In this document: positions 1 through 8,052 of the stretch, piece by piece | Numbering within the stretch: the first letter of the stretch is position 1 | Layout of the letters: every line of letters begins with the position of its first letter | Source of the DNA: Nocardia fluminea | GTDB lineage: Bacteria > Actinomycetota > Actinomycetes > Mycobacteriales > Mycobacteriaceae | Length of the DNA stretch: 64,000 bases | Assembly (NCBI RefSeq): GCF_002846365.1 | Contig: NZ_PJMW01000001.1 | Span: 930,001 to 994,000, forward strand | Direction: 5' to 3' | Notes under the pieces: generated by a model | What the model was told of the DNA's origin: nothing | Database searches by the model: none | What the model saw: the letters and a program-made list of their open reading frames with translations, nothing else | Translations under genes and position numbers: made by a program

Positions 1-2
1 AT

Positions 3-293
3 GCGACTGTCACATTCGGAATCGACGGGGCGGCCTACGAAATCGACCTGTCGGATGCCAACGCGGCGAAGTTGCGCGAGGTGTTCGAGCAGTGGGTTCC
101 GTACGCGCGCCGCACCGGCCGGGCGAAGGCGGGCGCCGCACGTCGCCTCGGCACGGCACCGGCGGCCGAATCCACTCGCCGCAACGATCTCACCGAGATC
201 CGGGCGTGGGCTTCGCAGAACGGGCACTCGGTGTCCAGCCGCGGCAGGATCTCGGCGGACGTCATTTCGGCCTATGAGCAGGCCTCGGCGTAA
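3..293 (+). CDS. lsr2: Lsr2 nucleoid-associated protein, 5' end outside window
   Basis: Lsr2 is a small xenogeneic-silencing, DNA-bridging protein of actinobacteria that coats AT-rich DNA. The open frame enters from the left edge and reads the second half of the family: a dimerisation-domain end (TVTFGIDGAAYEIDLS), a basic linker, and the C-terminal DNA-binding domain with the AT-hook-like RGRI motif in the segment NGHSVSSRGRISADV. It ends normally at the TAA. The start codon and roughly the first quarter are missing only because of the window edge. A strong hairpin follows directly. The family assignment is near certain. Confidence 0.93.
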   Translation, partial: ATVTFGIDGAAYEIDLSDANAAKLREVFEQWVPYARRTGRAKAGAARRLGTAPAAESTRRNDLTEIRAWASQNGHSVSSRGRISADVISAYEQASA

Positions 294-308
294 AGTTTCG
301 GTTCGGCG

Positions 309-345
309 ACAGCACGGCGCGCATTCCCTCCGCGCGCCGTGCTGT
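309..345. terminator. Strong hairpin terminator between convergent lsr2 and lipase
   Basis: Perfect 14-bp stem (arms 309-322 and 332-345) with a 9-nt loop, followed on the plus strand by TCTCGTTTC. It lies 15 bp after the lsr2 stop and ends 7 bp before the lipase stop, so it can serve both converging genes. Confidence 0.8.
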
Positions 346-352
346 TCTCGTT

Positions 353-1726
353 TCAGTTGGGCAGCGGGATATCGGCTTTGAATCGATCTCCCGGCGGGAG
401 ACCGCGCAGAACCGCACTGGTCCAAGCGACCGCGGGCGGCCAGCCCGCGACGGCATTGACGAGGTGTTCGGGCAGCGGCATCGTGTAGAACCGTAGATCC
501 GCGCCCCGGTTCCAGTAGTCGTTCACCGTCGGCAGTACCGCCGATGCCGGGATGAGTTCGTCCCAGATTCCGTGCCACCAGAAGATCGGGCTGTCCGGAA
601 TATGGTGTCCCAGACTCTGGTTTGCGAGAACCTCCATCACACCGGGTGCCGTTTCGAGAGACTTCCCCGGCTGGAAATAAGCACTGATCGGCCGGTACGC
701 TCCGGCGGCCGCGATCGTGTAAACGCAGCGGCTGCGCATATCCGCCACGATCGCCTGTCCTTCCGGGGTCAGCAATTCCCCGGCGTCGAACTGGTCGGGA
801 AATTCCCGCGACAGCGCGGCGAACCCGAGCCACATCGTGAAATTACCGGCACCGGTGAGGCCGGGCTGCTGGGCGATCGCGTACCGGGCCTGGGCTCGCA
901 GATCGGCGGGGAATCCACCCACCGCGGTGCCGAGCAACCGCACATCGGGGGCGTAGCTCTCGCGGAGTTCAGCCGCCCGGATCGAACCCGAGCCACCGCC
1001 GGAGTAGCCGTAGAGCGCGATCCCGGAGTCCGTGAGGCCCAGTGCCGAGTTCTTCATGGCGCGCAGACTGTCGAGCACCATCTTGCCTTCGTCGTAGGTG
1101 TTGAAGGTATTGAACTTGCCGTCGAAGTCGGCGATGTTGATCGCGAACCCCTGCGCGAGCCAATAGACCGCCAGCGCGGCCTCTTTCATGGTGCCGGTCT
1201 GCAACGTGTAGGACGGGTTGCACGACGAATCGGTCGCGTCGATGGCTTCCTGGAAGGACACGACCGGTCGCGGACCGCCCGACCACGGAATACCGGGGAC
1301 GATCACCGAGGTAGCGGTGGCGATCGGGTTGTCGTGCACGTCGTTGCTCCGGAACAGCAGCTGTTCGGTGTGCACCGGGAAGGGCAGGCCGAGCAGGCGC
1401 GTCTGCACCGTCCGGGAACGGATGATCTGGCCGGGCGCATAGGAATCGAGGTCCGCCGGGTCGTCGTACCAGGGATCTTCGGCGGGCACCGGGATCGGCA
1501 GCATGTCGTAGAGCTGGGGTTCGGCGGGCAGCTGCGGAAGCTGGTTCTGGTCGGGCGGGAAACTCGGATACGGGTCACCGGTGGCGTGGCCGGCTCCCGA
1601 GATCGCCAGGCACAGCGCCGCCAACGGCACCGCGGCCCATTTCGTTCCGAGCCGGTGTCCCGGACGGGGCCGAGCGGGTCTGTCCCGCCGACTCGGGCGG
1701 ACGGGGGTTGCCGCGCTGCGCTGCAT
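353..1726 (-). CDS. Secreted LIP-family lipase/esterase
   Basis: Predicted exported triacylglycerol lipase of the family that includes Candida secretory lipases and mycobacterial/nocardial homologues (alpha/beta hydrolase). The 457-aa protein has a basic N-terminus, a hydrophobic stretch near residues 32-46 (VPLAALCLAISGAGHA) that fits a signal peptide, then the mature enzyme. The nucleophile elbow is GYSGGG around residue 243, and the acid/His end includes WWHGIWDELIP and LPEHL. GAGGAG sits 5 nt before the ATG. It is divergent from a membrane protein gene, with a palindrome in between. Substrate unknown. Confidence 0.82.
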   Translation of the reverse strand: MQRSAATPVRPSRRDRPARPRPGHRLGTKWAAVPLAALCLAISGAGHATGDPYPSFPPDQNQLPQLPAEPQLYDMLPIPVPAEDPWYDDPADLDSYAPGQIIRSRTVQTRLLGLPFPVHTEQLLFRSNDVHDNPIATATSVIVPGIPWSGGPRPVVSFQEAIDATDSSCNPSYTLQTGTMKEAALAVYWLAQGFAINIADFDGKFNTFNTYDEGKMVLDSLRAMKNSALGLTDSGIALYGYSGGGSGSIRAAELRESYAPDVRLLGTAVGGFPADLRAQARYAIAQQPGLTGAGNFTMWLGFAALSREFPDQFDAGELLTPEGQAIVADMRSRCVYTIAAAGAYRPISAYFQPGKSLETAPGVMEVLANQSLGHHIPDSPIFWWHGIWDELIPASAVLPTVNDYWNRGADLRFYTMPLPEHLVNAVAGWPPAVAWTSAVLRGLPPGDRFKADIPLPN

Positions 1727-1776
1727 GGCGTCTCCTCTGCTAGGTGACGCTGATTACAGCACGATGCCTTGTTTCT

Positions 1777-1792
1777 AACAAGAGTTCTTGTT
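1777..1792. promoter_or_regulatory. Palindromic operator candidate upstream of the lipase
   Basis: AACAAGA-GT-TCTTGTT is a perfect 7-bp inverted repeat; an overlapping TTGTTTCTAACAA repeat begins at 1769. It lies 50 bp before the lipase ATG, a TetR-type operator geometry. No TetR gene is adjacent, so the regulator is unknown. Confidence 0.5.
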
Positions 1793-1899
1793 CACAATGC
1801 GTCCGGGACGGAGTGCCGAATCTCGATCACCCTGGGCGAGTGGACAACTGGTAGGGGAAAAATCCGCTCGCGGTAGAGTGCGCGTGCACGTTCACAGGG

Positions 1900-2586
1900 G
1901 TGTCGGCGTTGATTCGGGGGAATGTGGTGGACGAAGTCTTGGCTTTGATCGGGGTGGGTGGACTGATCCCCACGATGATCGCCGCGGTGTCGGCATGGTT
2001 CTCGGCGACTTTCAGTCGCCGTATCGGCAAGCGGGCCATCGAAGTCACCATGACCGGCGACGCCGCCGGGCCGGCCGTTTCGACACCGACCGAACCGGCG
2101 GACCCGAACACCGCCCACGTCGGGACGCCGCGCCACCGAACGGAGGAGTACCTGCGTCAGGTGCGCACCGCGATGGCGCAGAGCACGGCGTTCTTCTGGG
2201 CGTACATGATCAGCGGTTGCTGCGGTGTCGTGGTGGTTCTCGCCGCGGCATCGATGGTGGCGTTCGGCAATCGCGACGCCGCCGCCGCGACCTCGATCAT
2301 GGGCGCGGTGCCGGTCGGCATCACCGCGTTGTTCTACAAGCGTTCCACCGACCTCGACAAGATCGTGGGCGAGAACCTCACCCGCCTGAGCAGAGCCGAC
2401 GAGATCGCCGAAGCCAACCGGGCCGCCCACGATGTGGTGTCGAAGATGGGCGTTGGCATCGATCAGGATCGACTGCTCGCCATGATCGGTGTGCGACAGC
2501 TGTTTCCGTCCGCCACGCCGGTGGAAGTCGCCGAATTGCTTCGCACGGTCCCCGTCGAGGCGGGAACCGTGAGTTCACGAGCGTGA
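1900..2586 (+). CDS. Membrane protein resembling TRADD-N-associated membrane domain proteins
   Basis: A 228-aa (or 219-aa) protein with a hydrophobic N-terminal helix, a variable Pro/Thr linker, and a central two-helix hairpin (about residues 92-140) followed by a charged helix ending in VVSKM. The pattern (RTEEYLRQVRTAMAQSTAFF, two TM helices, LFYKRSTDLDKI) resembles the two-TM module annotated as TRADD-N-associated membrane domain in actinobacterial and cyanobacterial proteins, some tied to conflict systems. The start may be GTG 1900, or GTG 1927 just after CGGGGGAAT. No partner effector is adjacent. Family call is by pattern only. Confidence 0.5.
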   Translation: MSALIRGNVVDEVLALIGVGGLIPTMIAAVSAWFSATFSRRIGKRAIEVTMTGDAAGPAVSTPTEPADPNTAHVGTPRHRTEEYLRQVRTAMAQSTAFFWAYMISGCCGVVVVLAAASMVAFGNRDAAAATSIMGAVPVGITALFYKRSTDLDKIVGENLTRLSRADEIAEANRAAHDVVSKMGVGIDQDRLLAMIGVRQLFPSATPVEVAELLRTVPVEAGTVSSRA

Positions 2587-2600
2587 CGTACGCGCAGCGT

Positions 2601-2990
2601 TCAGTTGCCGTACTGCGCGGTTTCGGGACGCTCGATCAACAGCACGTGCGCGGCCTCGTCAGCGACCGGTCGGTGCCGAATCCCCTTGGGCACCACGAAC
2701 AATTCGCCGGGATGCAGGACCACGGGGGCACGGTCTGCCAGTTCGATGCGGAACGTGCCGTCCCAGCAGAGGAAGAGTTCGTCTTCGTCGTGGTGGTGCC
2801 AGGGAAACTCACCCGCCAATCGAGCGACGCGGACGACGGTGTCGTTGACCGCTGCCAGCTCGTGTTGCTGGAACGGGCCGGGCAGCGCGGCGACGGCCGC
2901 GGGAATCGAGACGGAACCGGTAGTGCTCGAGGCTGTCATGGTGATCATCGTCGGGCCGCCCGGGGCGCCGATCCAGCGCCAATCGAGCAT
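2601..2990 (-). CDS. Cupin-domain protein
   Basis: A single-domain cupin (129 aa from ATG 2990; 115 aa from ATG 2948). The conserved metal-site motif is visible as FPWHHHDEDELFLCWDGTFRIEL, and the second cupin motif as HPGELFVVPKGIRHRP. Such small cupins bind a metal and act as sensors or simple dioxygenase/isomerase-type enzymes; the substrate cannot be read here. It is divergent from the MocR regulator gene, its start lies at the same inverted repeat, and it converges on the membrane-protein gene to its left. It is probably a target of that regulator. Confidence 0.72.
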   Translation of the reverse strand: MLDWRWIGAPGGPTMITMTASSTTGSVSIPAAVAALPGPFQQHELAAVNDTVVRVARLAGEFPWHHHDEDELFLCWDGTFRIELADRAPVVLHPGELFVVPKGIRHRPVADEAAHVLLIERPETAQYGN

Positions 2991-3015
2991 AATTGGTTTG
3001 CCTATGGAACCAATT
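2991..3015. promoter_or_regulatory. Inverted-repeat operator covering the MocR start, shared with the cupin
   Basis: AATTGGTT (2991-2998) and AACCAATT (3008-3015) are perfect 8-bp arms 9 bp apart. The MocR ATG (3004) lies between the arms and the cupin ATG (2990) abuts the left arm. A CATAAT (2989-2994) could be the -10 box of a leaderless regulator transcript. Confidence 0.6.
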
Positions 3016-4428
3016 GATGTGACAGATCGGCTCGGTCGCTGGTCGGCGGGACGTGGGCCGCTGTATGCCCTGCTCGCGGCGGGGTTGCGCGGGCTGATCG
3101 AGGACGGCGAACTGCCGCCCGGGTCGCTGCTGCCGCCGGATCGGACCCTCGCCGTCGCGTTGTCGGTGGGGCGCAGCACCGTGGTGGCGGCCTACGACCT
3201 GCTCCAGGACGAGGGACGGATCGTGCGACGGCAGGGCAGTGGCACCCGCGTGGCGGGGCAGCCACGGGTCGATCCGCCGGAGACGACGAGTGAGCCGATG
3301 TTCCTCGACCTGCTCGAGCCCCGGTCCGATGTGATCTCGCTGGCCTGCGCGGCACCGAACCGGCCACCTGTCGAATTGGCCGAGTCCTACGCGGCGATGC
3401 TGCCCGCCTTGGCCGCGACGACGGACGACATCGGCTACTACCCCTCGGGTCATCCGAGGCTTCGGGAGGCAGTCGCCGAGTACTACCGGGGGCGCGGGTT
3501 GGCGACCGAGGCCGGACAGATCCTCGTCACCGCCGGTGGGCAACAGGCGCTGTCACTGCTGGCCAGGGCTTACCTGCGGCCCGGAGATCGCGTCGTCGTG
3601 GAAGCGCCGACCTACCCGGGCGCATTGGAAGCCTTCCGGGCGGAAGCGGCGGTCGTGTCCGGATTGCCGCCCGGCCTGGACGGTTTCGCGGGTGCGATCC
3701 GTGATCTACGGCCCGCTCTCGCCTACGTGACCCCGACGTATCAGAACCCGACGGGGTCGGTGCTGTCCACGCTGGTGCGTCGGAGCCTCGCGGAAACCTC
3801 GGCAGCAGCGGGGATCCCGCTCATCGACGACGAGGTGCTCGCCGAACTCGGCTTCCCGGGTCAGCAGACCCCGCAACCCCTCGCCCTGTTCGCCGACACC
3901 GTGCTCACCATCGGTTCGCTGAGCAAGAGCGTCTGGGGCGGACTGCGCATCGGCTGGATACGCGCGGCGACCCCCGTCGTGGCCAAGCTCGCCAGACTGC
4001 GCGCGGTGCACGATCTCGGCGGCAACCTTCCCGCCCAGCTGGCCGCGGCCGAGCTACTCCCCCGACTCGACGGCCTGTTGCGCACCGAGGCCGCCGAACG
4101 CGAACGACGCCACGACCACCTACGCGCCGAACTCGCGCACCGGATTCCCGAATGGGACGTGCCAGCGGTCCGGGGCGGACAGACGCTCTGGATCCAGTTG
4201 CCTCGCGGCGACGGCGCCTCCTTCGCGCAAGCCGCACTGCGACACCGTGTTTCGATCCTGGCAGGCGGTGGCCTCGATCCGACCGGCGGCAGCGACCGGT
4301 ACCTGCGGATCCACTTCCAGCATCCACCGGAAACCCTCACTACCGCGGTCGAGCGCCTCGCCGGAGCGTGGCGCACCTACCGTCCGCCCGCAACACCCAC
4401 CACCGCCGCGCCGCCGCTCGCGCTGTAG
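3004..4428 (+). CDS. MocR-family (GntR-aminotransferase) transcriptional regulator
   Basis: 474-aa PLP-binding regulator. Residues about 20-85 form a GntR winged helix (LLPPDRTLAVALSVGRSTVV, then LLQDEGRIVRRQGSGTRV). The rest is a fold-type I aminotransferase-like domain, with the PLP lysine context TIGSLSKSVWGGLRIGWIRA and YVTPTYQNPTG upstream. Regulators of this class sense PLP or an amine and often control vitamin B6 or amino-acid genes. The reading frame is open further upstream, but the ATG at 3004 fits the family N-terminus and the operator. The divergent cupin is the likely target. Confidence 0.85.
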   Translation: MEPIDVTDRLGRWSAGRGPLYALLAAGLRGLIEDGELPPGSLLPPDRTLAVALSVGRSTVVAAYDLLQDEGRIVRRQGSGTRVAGQPRVDPPETTSEPMFLDLLEPRSDVISLACAAPNRPPVELAESYAAMLPALAATTDDIGYYPSGHPRLREAVAEYYRGRGLATEAGQILVTAGGQQALSLLARAYLRPGDRVVVEAPTYPGALEAFRAEAAVVSGLPPGLDGFAGAIRDLRPALAYVTPTYQNPTGSVLSTLVRRSLAETSAAAGIPLIDDEVLAELGFPGQQTPQPLALFADTVLTIGSLSKSVWGGLRIGWIRAATPVVAKLARLRAVHDLGGNLPAQLAAAELLPRLDGLLRTEAAERERRHDHLRAELAHRIPEWDVPAVRGGQTLWIQLPRGDGASFAQAALRHRVSILAGGGLDPTGGSDRYLRIHFQHPPETLTTAVERLAGAWRTYRPPATPTTAAPPLAL

Positions 4429-4436
4429 TCGGCGCA

Positions 4437-4556
4437 GTGGTCGACCTCGACGCAGCGCAGGTCTGGATGGACGGCTCGCACCGCGACTGGGACGAGTGGC
4501 AACGCATCGTCGACGCGCTCATCCACCGCGCCGAACAGCGAGTCCGCGGAACCTGA
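4437..4556 (+). CDS. Possible 39-aa small protein
   Basis: A short frame beginning GTG (or ATG 4467) right after the MocR stop: MVDLDAAQVWMDGSHRDWDEW continuing to RAEQRVRGT. It is acidic/aromatic and predicted helical. There is no clear ribosome site and no recognised family; it may be the remnant of a longer gene. It converges on the LysR gene. Confidence 0.25.
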   Translation: MVDLDAAQVWMDGSHRDWDEWQRIVDALIHRAEQRVRGT

Positions 4557-4562
4557 GTTCCG

Positions 4563-5453
4563 TCACAACCGGGGGGTGGTGTCGGCGGCGGTGTCGGCGA
4601 AGGCCTGTACTCGGGCGGTGAGGCCGGTGTCGAGCCAGCCGAGACCGAATCGCAAGGGTGGGGCGTCGGTGACGGGGATGAAGGTGACATCGGAGCGCAG
4701 GTAGAACCGGGGAGCTTGTTCGGTGGTCAGGTACGCCCCTTTGCCTGCTCCGACGAGGGCGAGGATCTCCTGGAAGGTGGCGGCGGTGGGCCCGGGCGGA
4801 ACAGGGCGGCCGGAGGGGGTCTGGCGGGGGTGGTGGTATTCGTCGAAGTAGGTGGGCAGCTGCGGCGGGTTCTGGATCATCGCGACCTCGGCGAGGTCTT
4901 CCAGTGTCAGCGTGGATCGGGCGGCCAGTGCGTGGCCGGACGGGACCGCGAGCATCTTGGCCTCGGAGATCAGTGGCGGGCCGATGGTCATGTCGGGCTC
5001 GCGCATCGGGAAACCGCACAGCATCGTGTCGACATCACCGCCGCGCAACCGGCCTGCACCGTCGCTGAGCTGCAATTCGGTGATCCGTACGGTGCATGCG
5101 GGATGGGCGGCCTCGAAGCGCTCGGCGACGTCGAGCAGGTACCGCCCGCCCGCCGATCCGAAATAGCCGACCCGCACGGTGCCCTGAACGCCGCGCCCGG
5201 CCAGTTCGGCATTGCGCACGCTGCGCCGGACCTGCTCGTAGGCGGGACGCAGTTCCGCACACAACCGGCGGCCCACCGGCGTGAGGACCACCTTGCGGCT
5301 GGTCCGCTCGAACAGCGCCACCCCGACTCGGCGTTCGAGCCCCTTGATCGTCTTGCTGACGTGCGCCGTGGAGACCCGCAGCCGCTCGGCGGCGCGGCCG
5401 AAATGCAGTTCCTCCGACAGCGTCAGGAACGCCTCGATCTCGTTTCGCTCCAC
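4563..5453 (-). CDS. LysR-family transcriptional regulator
   Basis: 296 aa with the typical LysR layout: an N-terminal winged HTH (residues 1-60, including LHFGRAAERLRVSTAHVSKT and LERRVGVALFERTSRKV), then a periplasmic-binding-protein-like effector domain with the start of the fold at GTVRVGYFGSAGGRYLL. Translation begins at GTG 5453. It is transcribed divergently from the alpha/beta-hydrolase fusion gene across 121 bp that hold three ATTGRTCA elements, so it most likely controls that gene and itself. The effector ligand is unknown. Confidence 0.88.
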   Translation of the reverse strand: MERNEIEAFLTLSEELHFGRAAERLRVSTAHVSKTIKGLERRVGVALFERTSRKVVLTPVGRRLCAELRPAYEQVRRSVRNAELAGRGVQGTVRVGYFGSAGGRYLLDVAERFEAAHPACTVRITELQLSDGAGRLRGGDVDTMLCGFPMREPDMTIGPPLISEAKMLAVPSGHALAARSTLTLEDLAEVAMIQNPPQLPTYFDEYHHPRQTPSGRPVPPGPTAATFQEILALVGAGKGAYLTTEQAPRFYLRSDVTFIPVTDAPPLRFGLGWLDTGLTARVQAFADTAADTTPRL

Positions 5454-5496
5454 GGCCGCCTTCGTTCGTTGCCCACCGGTTAACGACCCTTGGGTG

Positions 5497-5532
5497 ATTG
5501 GTCATTGATCACGCCCGGCGGACGATTGATCA
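5497..5532. promoter_or_regulatory. Repeated ATTGRTCA boxes in the LysR divergent promoter
   Basis: ATTGGTCA (5497-5504), ATTGATCA (5504-5511) and ATTGATCA (5525-5532). The last two are 21 bp apart, two helical turns, on the same face of the helix, as expected for a LysR tetramer site. Confidence 0.5.
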
Positions 5533-5574
5533 TAAGTCCGTCTACGAAATATCTTCAGAGAGGCCGGTTTCGAC

Positions 5575-7044
5575 ATGGCGGACGTGTTCGTCCCGCACAT
5601 CAGGCACAGAGTCGTCGAGGTCGACGGGGTGCGGGTCTTCTACCGGGAAACCGGTCCCAGCACCGCGCCGGCACTGCTTCTGCTGCACGGGATTCCCTCG
5701 GCCTCGCACCAGTTCCGTCGGCTCATGGACGCGCTCGGTGGGCGCTTCCGGATGATCGCCCCCGATTACCCCGGTTTCGGGCACACCGAAGCCCCCGACG
5801 ATTTCGTCTACTCCTTCGACCGGCTCGCCGACATCGTCGAGGGCTTCGTCGACGCGGTGGGTCTGGACCGGTTCGTGCTGTACGCCTTCGACTTCGGCGG
5901 CCCGGTCGGCTTGCGCCTGGCGACCCGGCGCCCCGCCTGGATCGCGGGCTTGATCGTGCAGAACGCGAACACCTACGACGAAGGCCTGTCCGACATGGCG
6001 CGCGCGATGACCGCGAACAAGCCGGGACAGCCCGGAGCGCGGGACAACGTTTTACAGCTCCTCGAACTGCCCGTCACCCGCGGCCAATACGAGGGCGGCA
6101 CCACCGATGTCGAGCTCGTCGCACCCGACGGCTGGACCTTGGATCAGCATTTCCTCGACCTGCCCGGCCGCAAGGACGCGCAGGTGCACCTGGCACTCGA
6201 CTACCACACCAATGTGGCGCTGTATCCGGTGTGGCAGCAGTGGTTGCGCGAGCACCGGCCGCCCACGCTGGTGCTGTGGGGTCGCAACGACGCCTTCTTC
6301 CCCGAGGCGGGCGCCACCGCCTACCTGCGCGATCTCCCCGGTGCCGCTATCCACCTCTTCGACACCGGCCATTTCGCGCTCGAGGAGAATCTGCCCGAAA
6401 TCGCCCCGCTCATCGGTGATTTCGTCGACGGCCTCGATCGGAAGGAGCCGATGAAGATCGCGGTCATCGCCGCCACGGGCAACCTCGGTAGTGCGGTTGC
6501 GCGCGAGGCGACCGCTCGCGGCTTGCTGGTCACCGCGCTCGGCCGGGACACGGTGGACGTCACCGACGCGGCCTCGGTCGAGAAGGCTGTCGCGGGGCAC
6601 GACGCCGTCGTCGCGGCTATCAAGGGCGATGACCGGCTGGTGCCGCGTGGCGCCGAGACCCTGCTGCGCGCCCTGCCCCTCGCCGGGGTCGACCGTCTGG
6701 TGTTCCTCGGCGGTGGCGGCAGCCTCGAGTACGCACCGGGCCGGCGTTTCGTCGACTCCCCCGACTTTCCCGCTCAGTATCTGGCGACGGCTCGTGACCA
6801 GAGTGAAGCGCTGGAAATCCTGCGGGCAGCCGACTCCCCGGTCCGGTGGTCCTACGTCAGCCCGCCGCCCGTTCACCTGGTTCCCGGCACGGCAACCGGC
6901 GCCTATCGCGCCGAGGCTCGCGACACCCCGATCGTGGATGCCGAGGGTGAAAGCCGGATCAGCGTGGGCGATTACGCGAGCGCGATCGTCGACGCGCTGG
7001 AGGAGAACACCTTCGTCCACCAGCGCTTCACCGTCTCCTACTGA
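5575..7044 (+). CDS. Alpha/beta-hydrolase fused in frame to NmrA-like NAD(P)-binding domain
   Basis: One uninterrupted 489-codon frame. Residues 1-290 are an alpha/beta hydrolase close to haloalkane-dehalogenase-like enzymes: oxyanion LLHGIPSASHQF, nucleophile region LYAFDFGGPVGL, acid LWGRNDAFFPEAG, His DTGHFALEE. Residues 293-489 are an atypical SDR of the NADH-flavin reductase/NmrA kind starting MKIAVIAATGNLGSAV, with LVFLGGGGSLEY. These are normally separate proteins. A GAAGGAG (6441-6447) precedes the internal ATG 6451, so the second domain may also be made alone. LysR lies divergently upstream. Possible joint reaction unknown; the fusion may simply be loss of a stop codon. Confidence 0.8.
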   Translation: MADVFVPHIRHRVVEVDGVRVFYRETGPSTAPALLLLHGIPSASHQFRRLMDALGGRFRMIAPDYPGFGHTEAPDDFVYSFDRLADIVEGFVDAVGLDRFVLYAFDFGGPVGLRLATRRPAWIAGLIVQNANTYDEGLSDMARAMTANKPGQPGARDNVLQLLELPVTRGQYEGGTTDVELVAPDGWTLDQHFLDLPGRKDAQVHLALDYHTNVALYPVWQQWLREHRPPTLVLWGRNDAFFPEAGATAYLRDLPGAAIHLFDTGHFALEENLPEIAPLIGDFVDGLDRKEPMKIAVIAATGNLGSAVAREATARGLLVTALGRDTVDVTDAASVEKAVAGHDAVVAAIKGDDRLVPRGAETLLRALPLAGVDRLVFLGGGGSLEYAPGRRFVDSPDFPAQYLATARDQSEALEILRAADSPVRWSYVSPPPVHLVPGTATGAYRAEARDTPIVDAEGESRISVGDYASAIVDALEENTFVHQRFTVSY

Positions 7045-7065
7045 GGGCGATCCGCGGGGCGCGTC

Positions 7066-7944
7066 TCAGCGCCGGACCAGCTCGCGCAGGGCGGCGGCGA
7101 CTGTCTCGGGGTCTTCTTCGGCTACGAAGTGGCCCGCGTCGACCGTGCGGTGGTCGAGGTCCGGCGCCCAGGCCGACCACAGCGCCGCCGCTTCGTATCC
7201 GAGTGCGGCGCCCCAGTCCTGCTGCAGGACGGTGACGGGCATGGTCAGCCGGGCGCCTGCCGCGCGGTCGGCGCGGTCGTGGTCGATATCGATGGTCGCC
7301 GAGGCGCGATAATCGGCCACGATCGAGGGGACGGCACCGCGGCAGGCATCGAGATACGCGGCGCGCACGGGCGGCGGGATCGCGGCGGGATCTTTTGTCC
7401 ATTGGTCGAGGAAGAAGGCGAAGAACGCGTCGGCGCCGGCGGAGATCAGCTGTTCGGGCAGGCCGGGCGGCTGCGCCATCAGGTACAGATGGAATCCGAC
7501 AGCGGCGGTGACGCCGTGCAGCACGTCCCACATGTCCAAGGTGGGCAGCACGTCCAAGCACGCGAGGTGGGTGACCGCGTCGGGGTGGTCGAGCCCGGCG
7601 CGGAAGGCCACCAGCGCGCCGCGGTCGTGACCGGCGAGAGCGAAGCGGTCGTGACCGAAAGCAGCCGCCGCAGCGACGATGTCGGCGGCCATCCGCCGCT
7701 TGGAGTAGGTGTCGGTCCGGGCTGCGGCGGGTTTGTCGCTGTCGCCGTAGCCGCGCAGATCCGGGACGATCACCGTGTGGTCGGCGGCCAGGTCGGCAGC
7801 GACGTGACGCCACATCAGGTGGGTTTGCGGGAACCCGTGCAGCAGCACGATCGGGGATCCCGAACCGGCGACGGCGACATTGAGCGCGACCTCGTCGGCG
7901 ACCGGGACGCGGTGGTAGTCGAAACCGGGAATGGTGCGGGTCAT
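7066..7944 (-). CDS. Alpha/beta-hydrolase, haloacetate dehalogenase-like
   Basis: 292 aa, resembling fluoroacetate/haloacetate dehalogenases and soluble epoxide hydrolases. Seen: oxyanion-hole LLHGFPQTHLMWR, the nucleophile aspartate in LAGHDRGALVA (GHDRG is typical of the haloacetate group), cap residues around FHLYLMAQPPGLPE, and the terminal His in TVDAGHFVAEEDPE. A GAGGAGAG ribosome site precedes ATG 7944; the frame is open far upstream but that part overlaps the BTAD regulator and is not coding. It converges on the fusion gene. Substrate specificity cannot be fixed from sequence. Confidence 0.8.
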   Translation of the reverse strand: MTRTIPGFDYHRVPVADEVALNVAVAGSGSPIVLLHGFPQTHLMWRHVAADLAADHTVIVPDLRGYGDSDKPAAARTDTYSKRRMAADIVAAAAAFGHDRFALAGHDRGALVAFRAGLDHPDAVTHLACLDVLPTLDMWDVLHGVTAAVGFHLYLMAQPPGLPEQLISAGADAFFAFFLDQWTKDPAAIPPPVRAAYLDACRGAVPSIVADYRASATIDIDHDRADRAAGARLTMPVTVLQQDWGAALGYEAAALWSAWAPDLDHRTVDAGHFVAEEDPETVAAALRELVRR

Positions 7945-8052
7945 CGCGTGAGCTCTCCTCGTTCGGTGGATGGTCCGCGCGGTCCGCGCGGATCGAGTTC
8001 GAGCGTGCGGTGTGGCGATGAGCAACCGATGAACGCGCACTACATTGGCCTG

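Noticed and set aside
7129..8052. Long open frame in front of the BTAD regulator (would give 971 aa)
   Set aside because: It is antisense to the haloacetate dehalogenase-like gene; family homology begins at the ATG at 8053.
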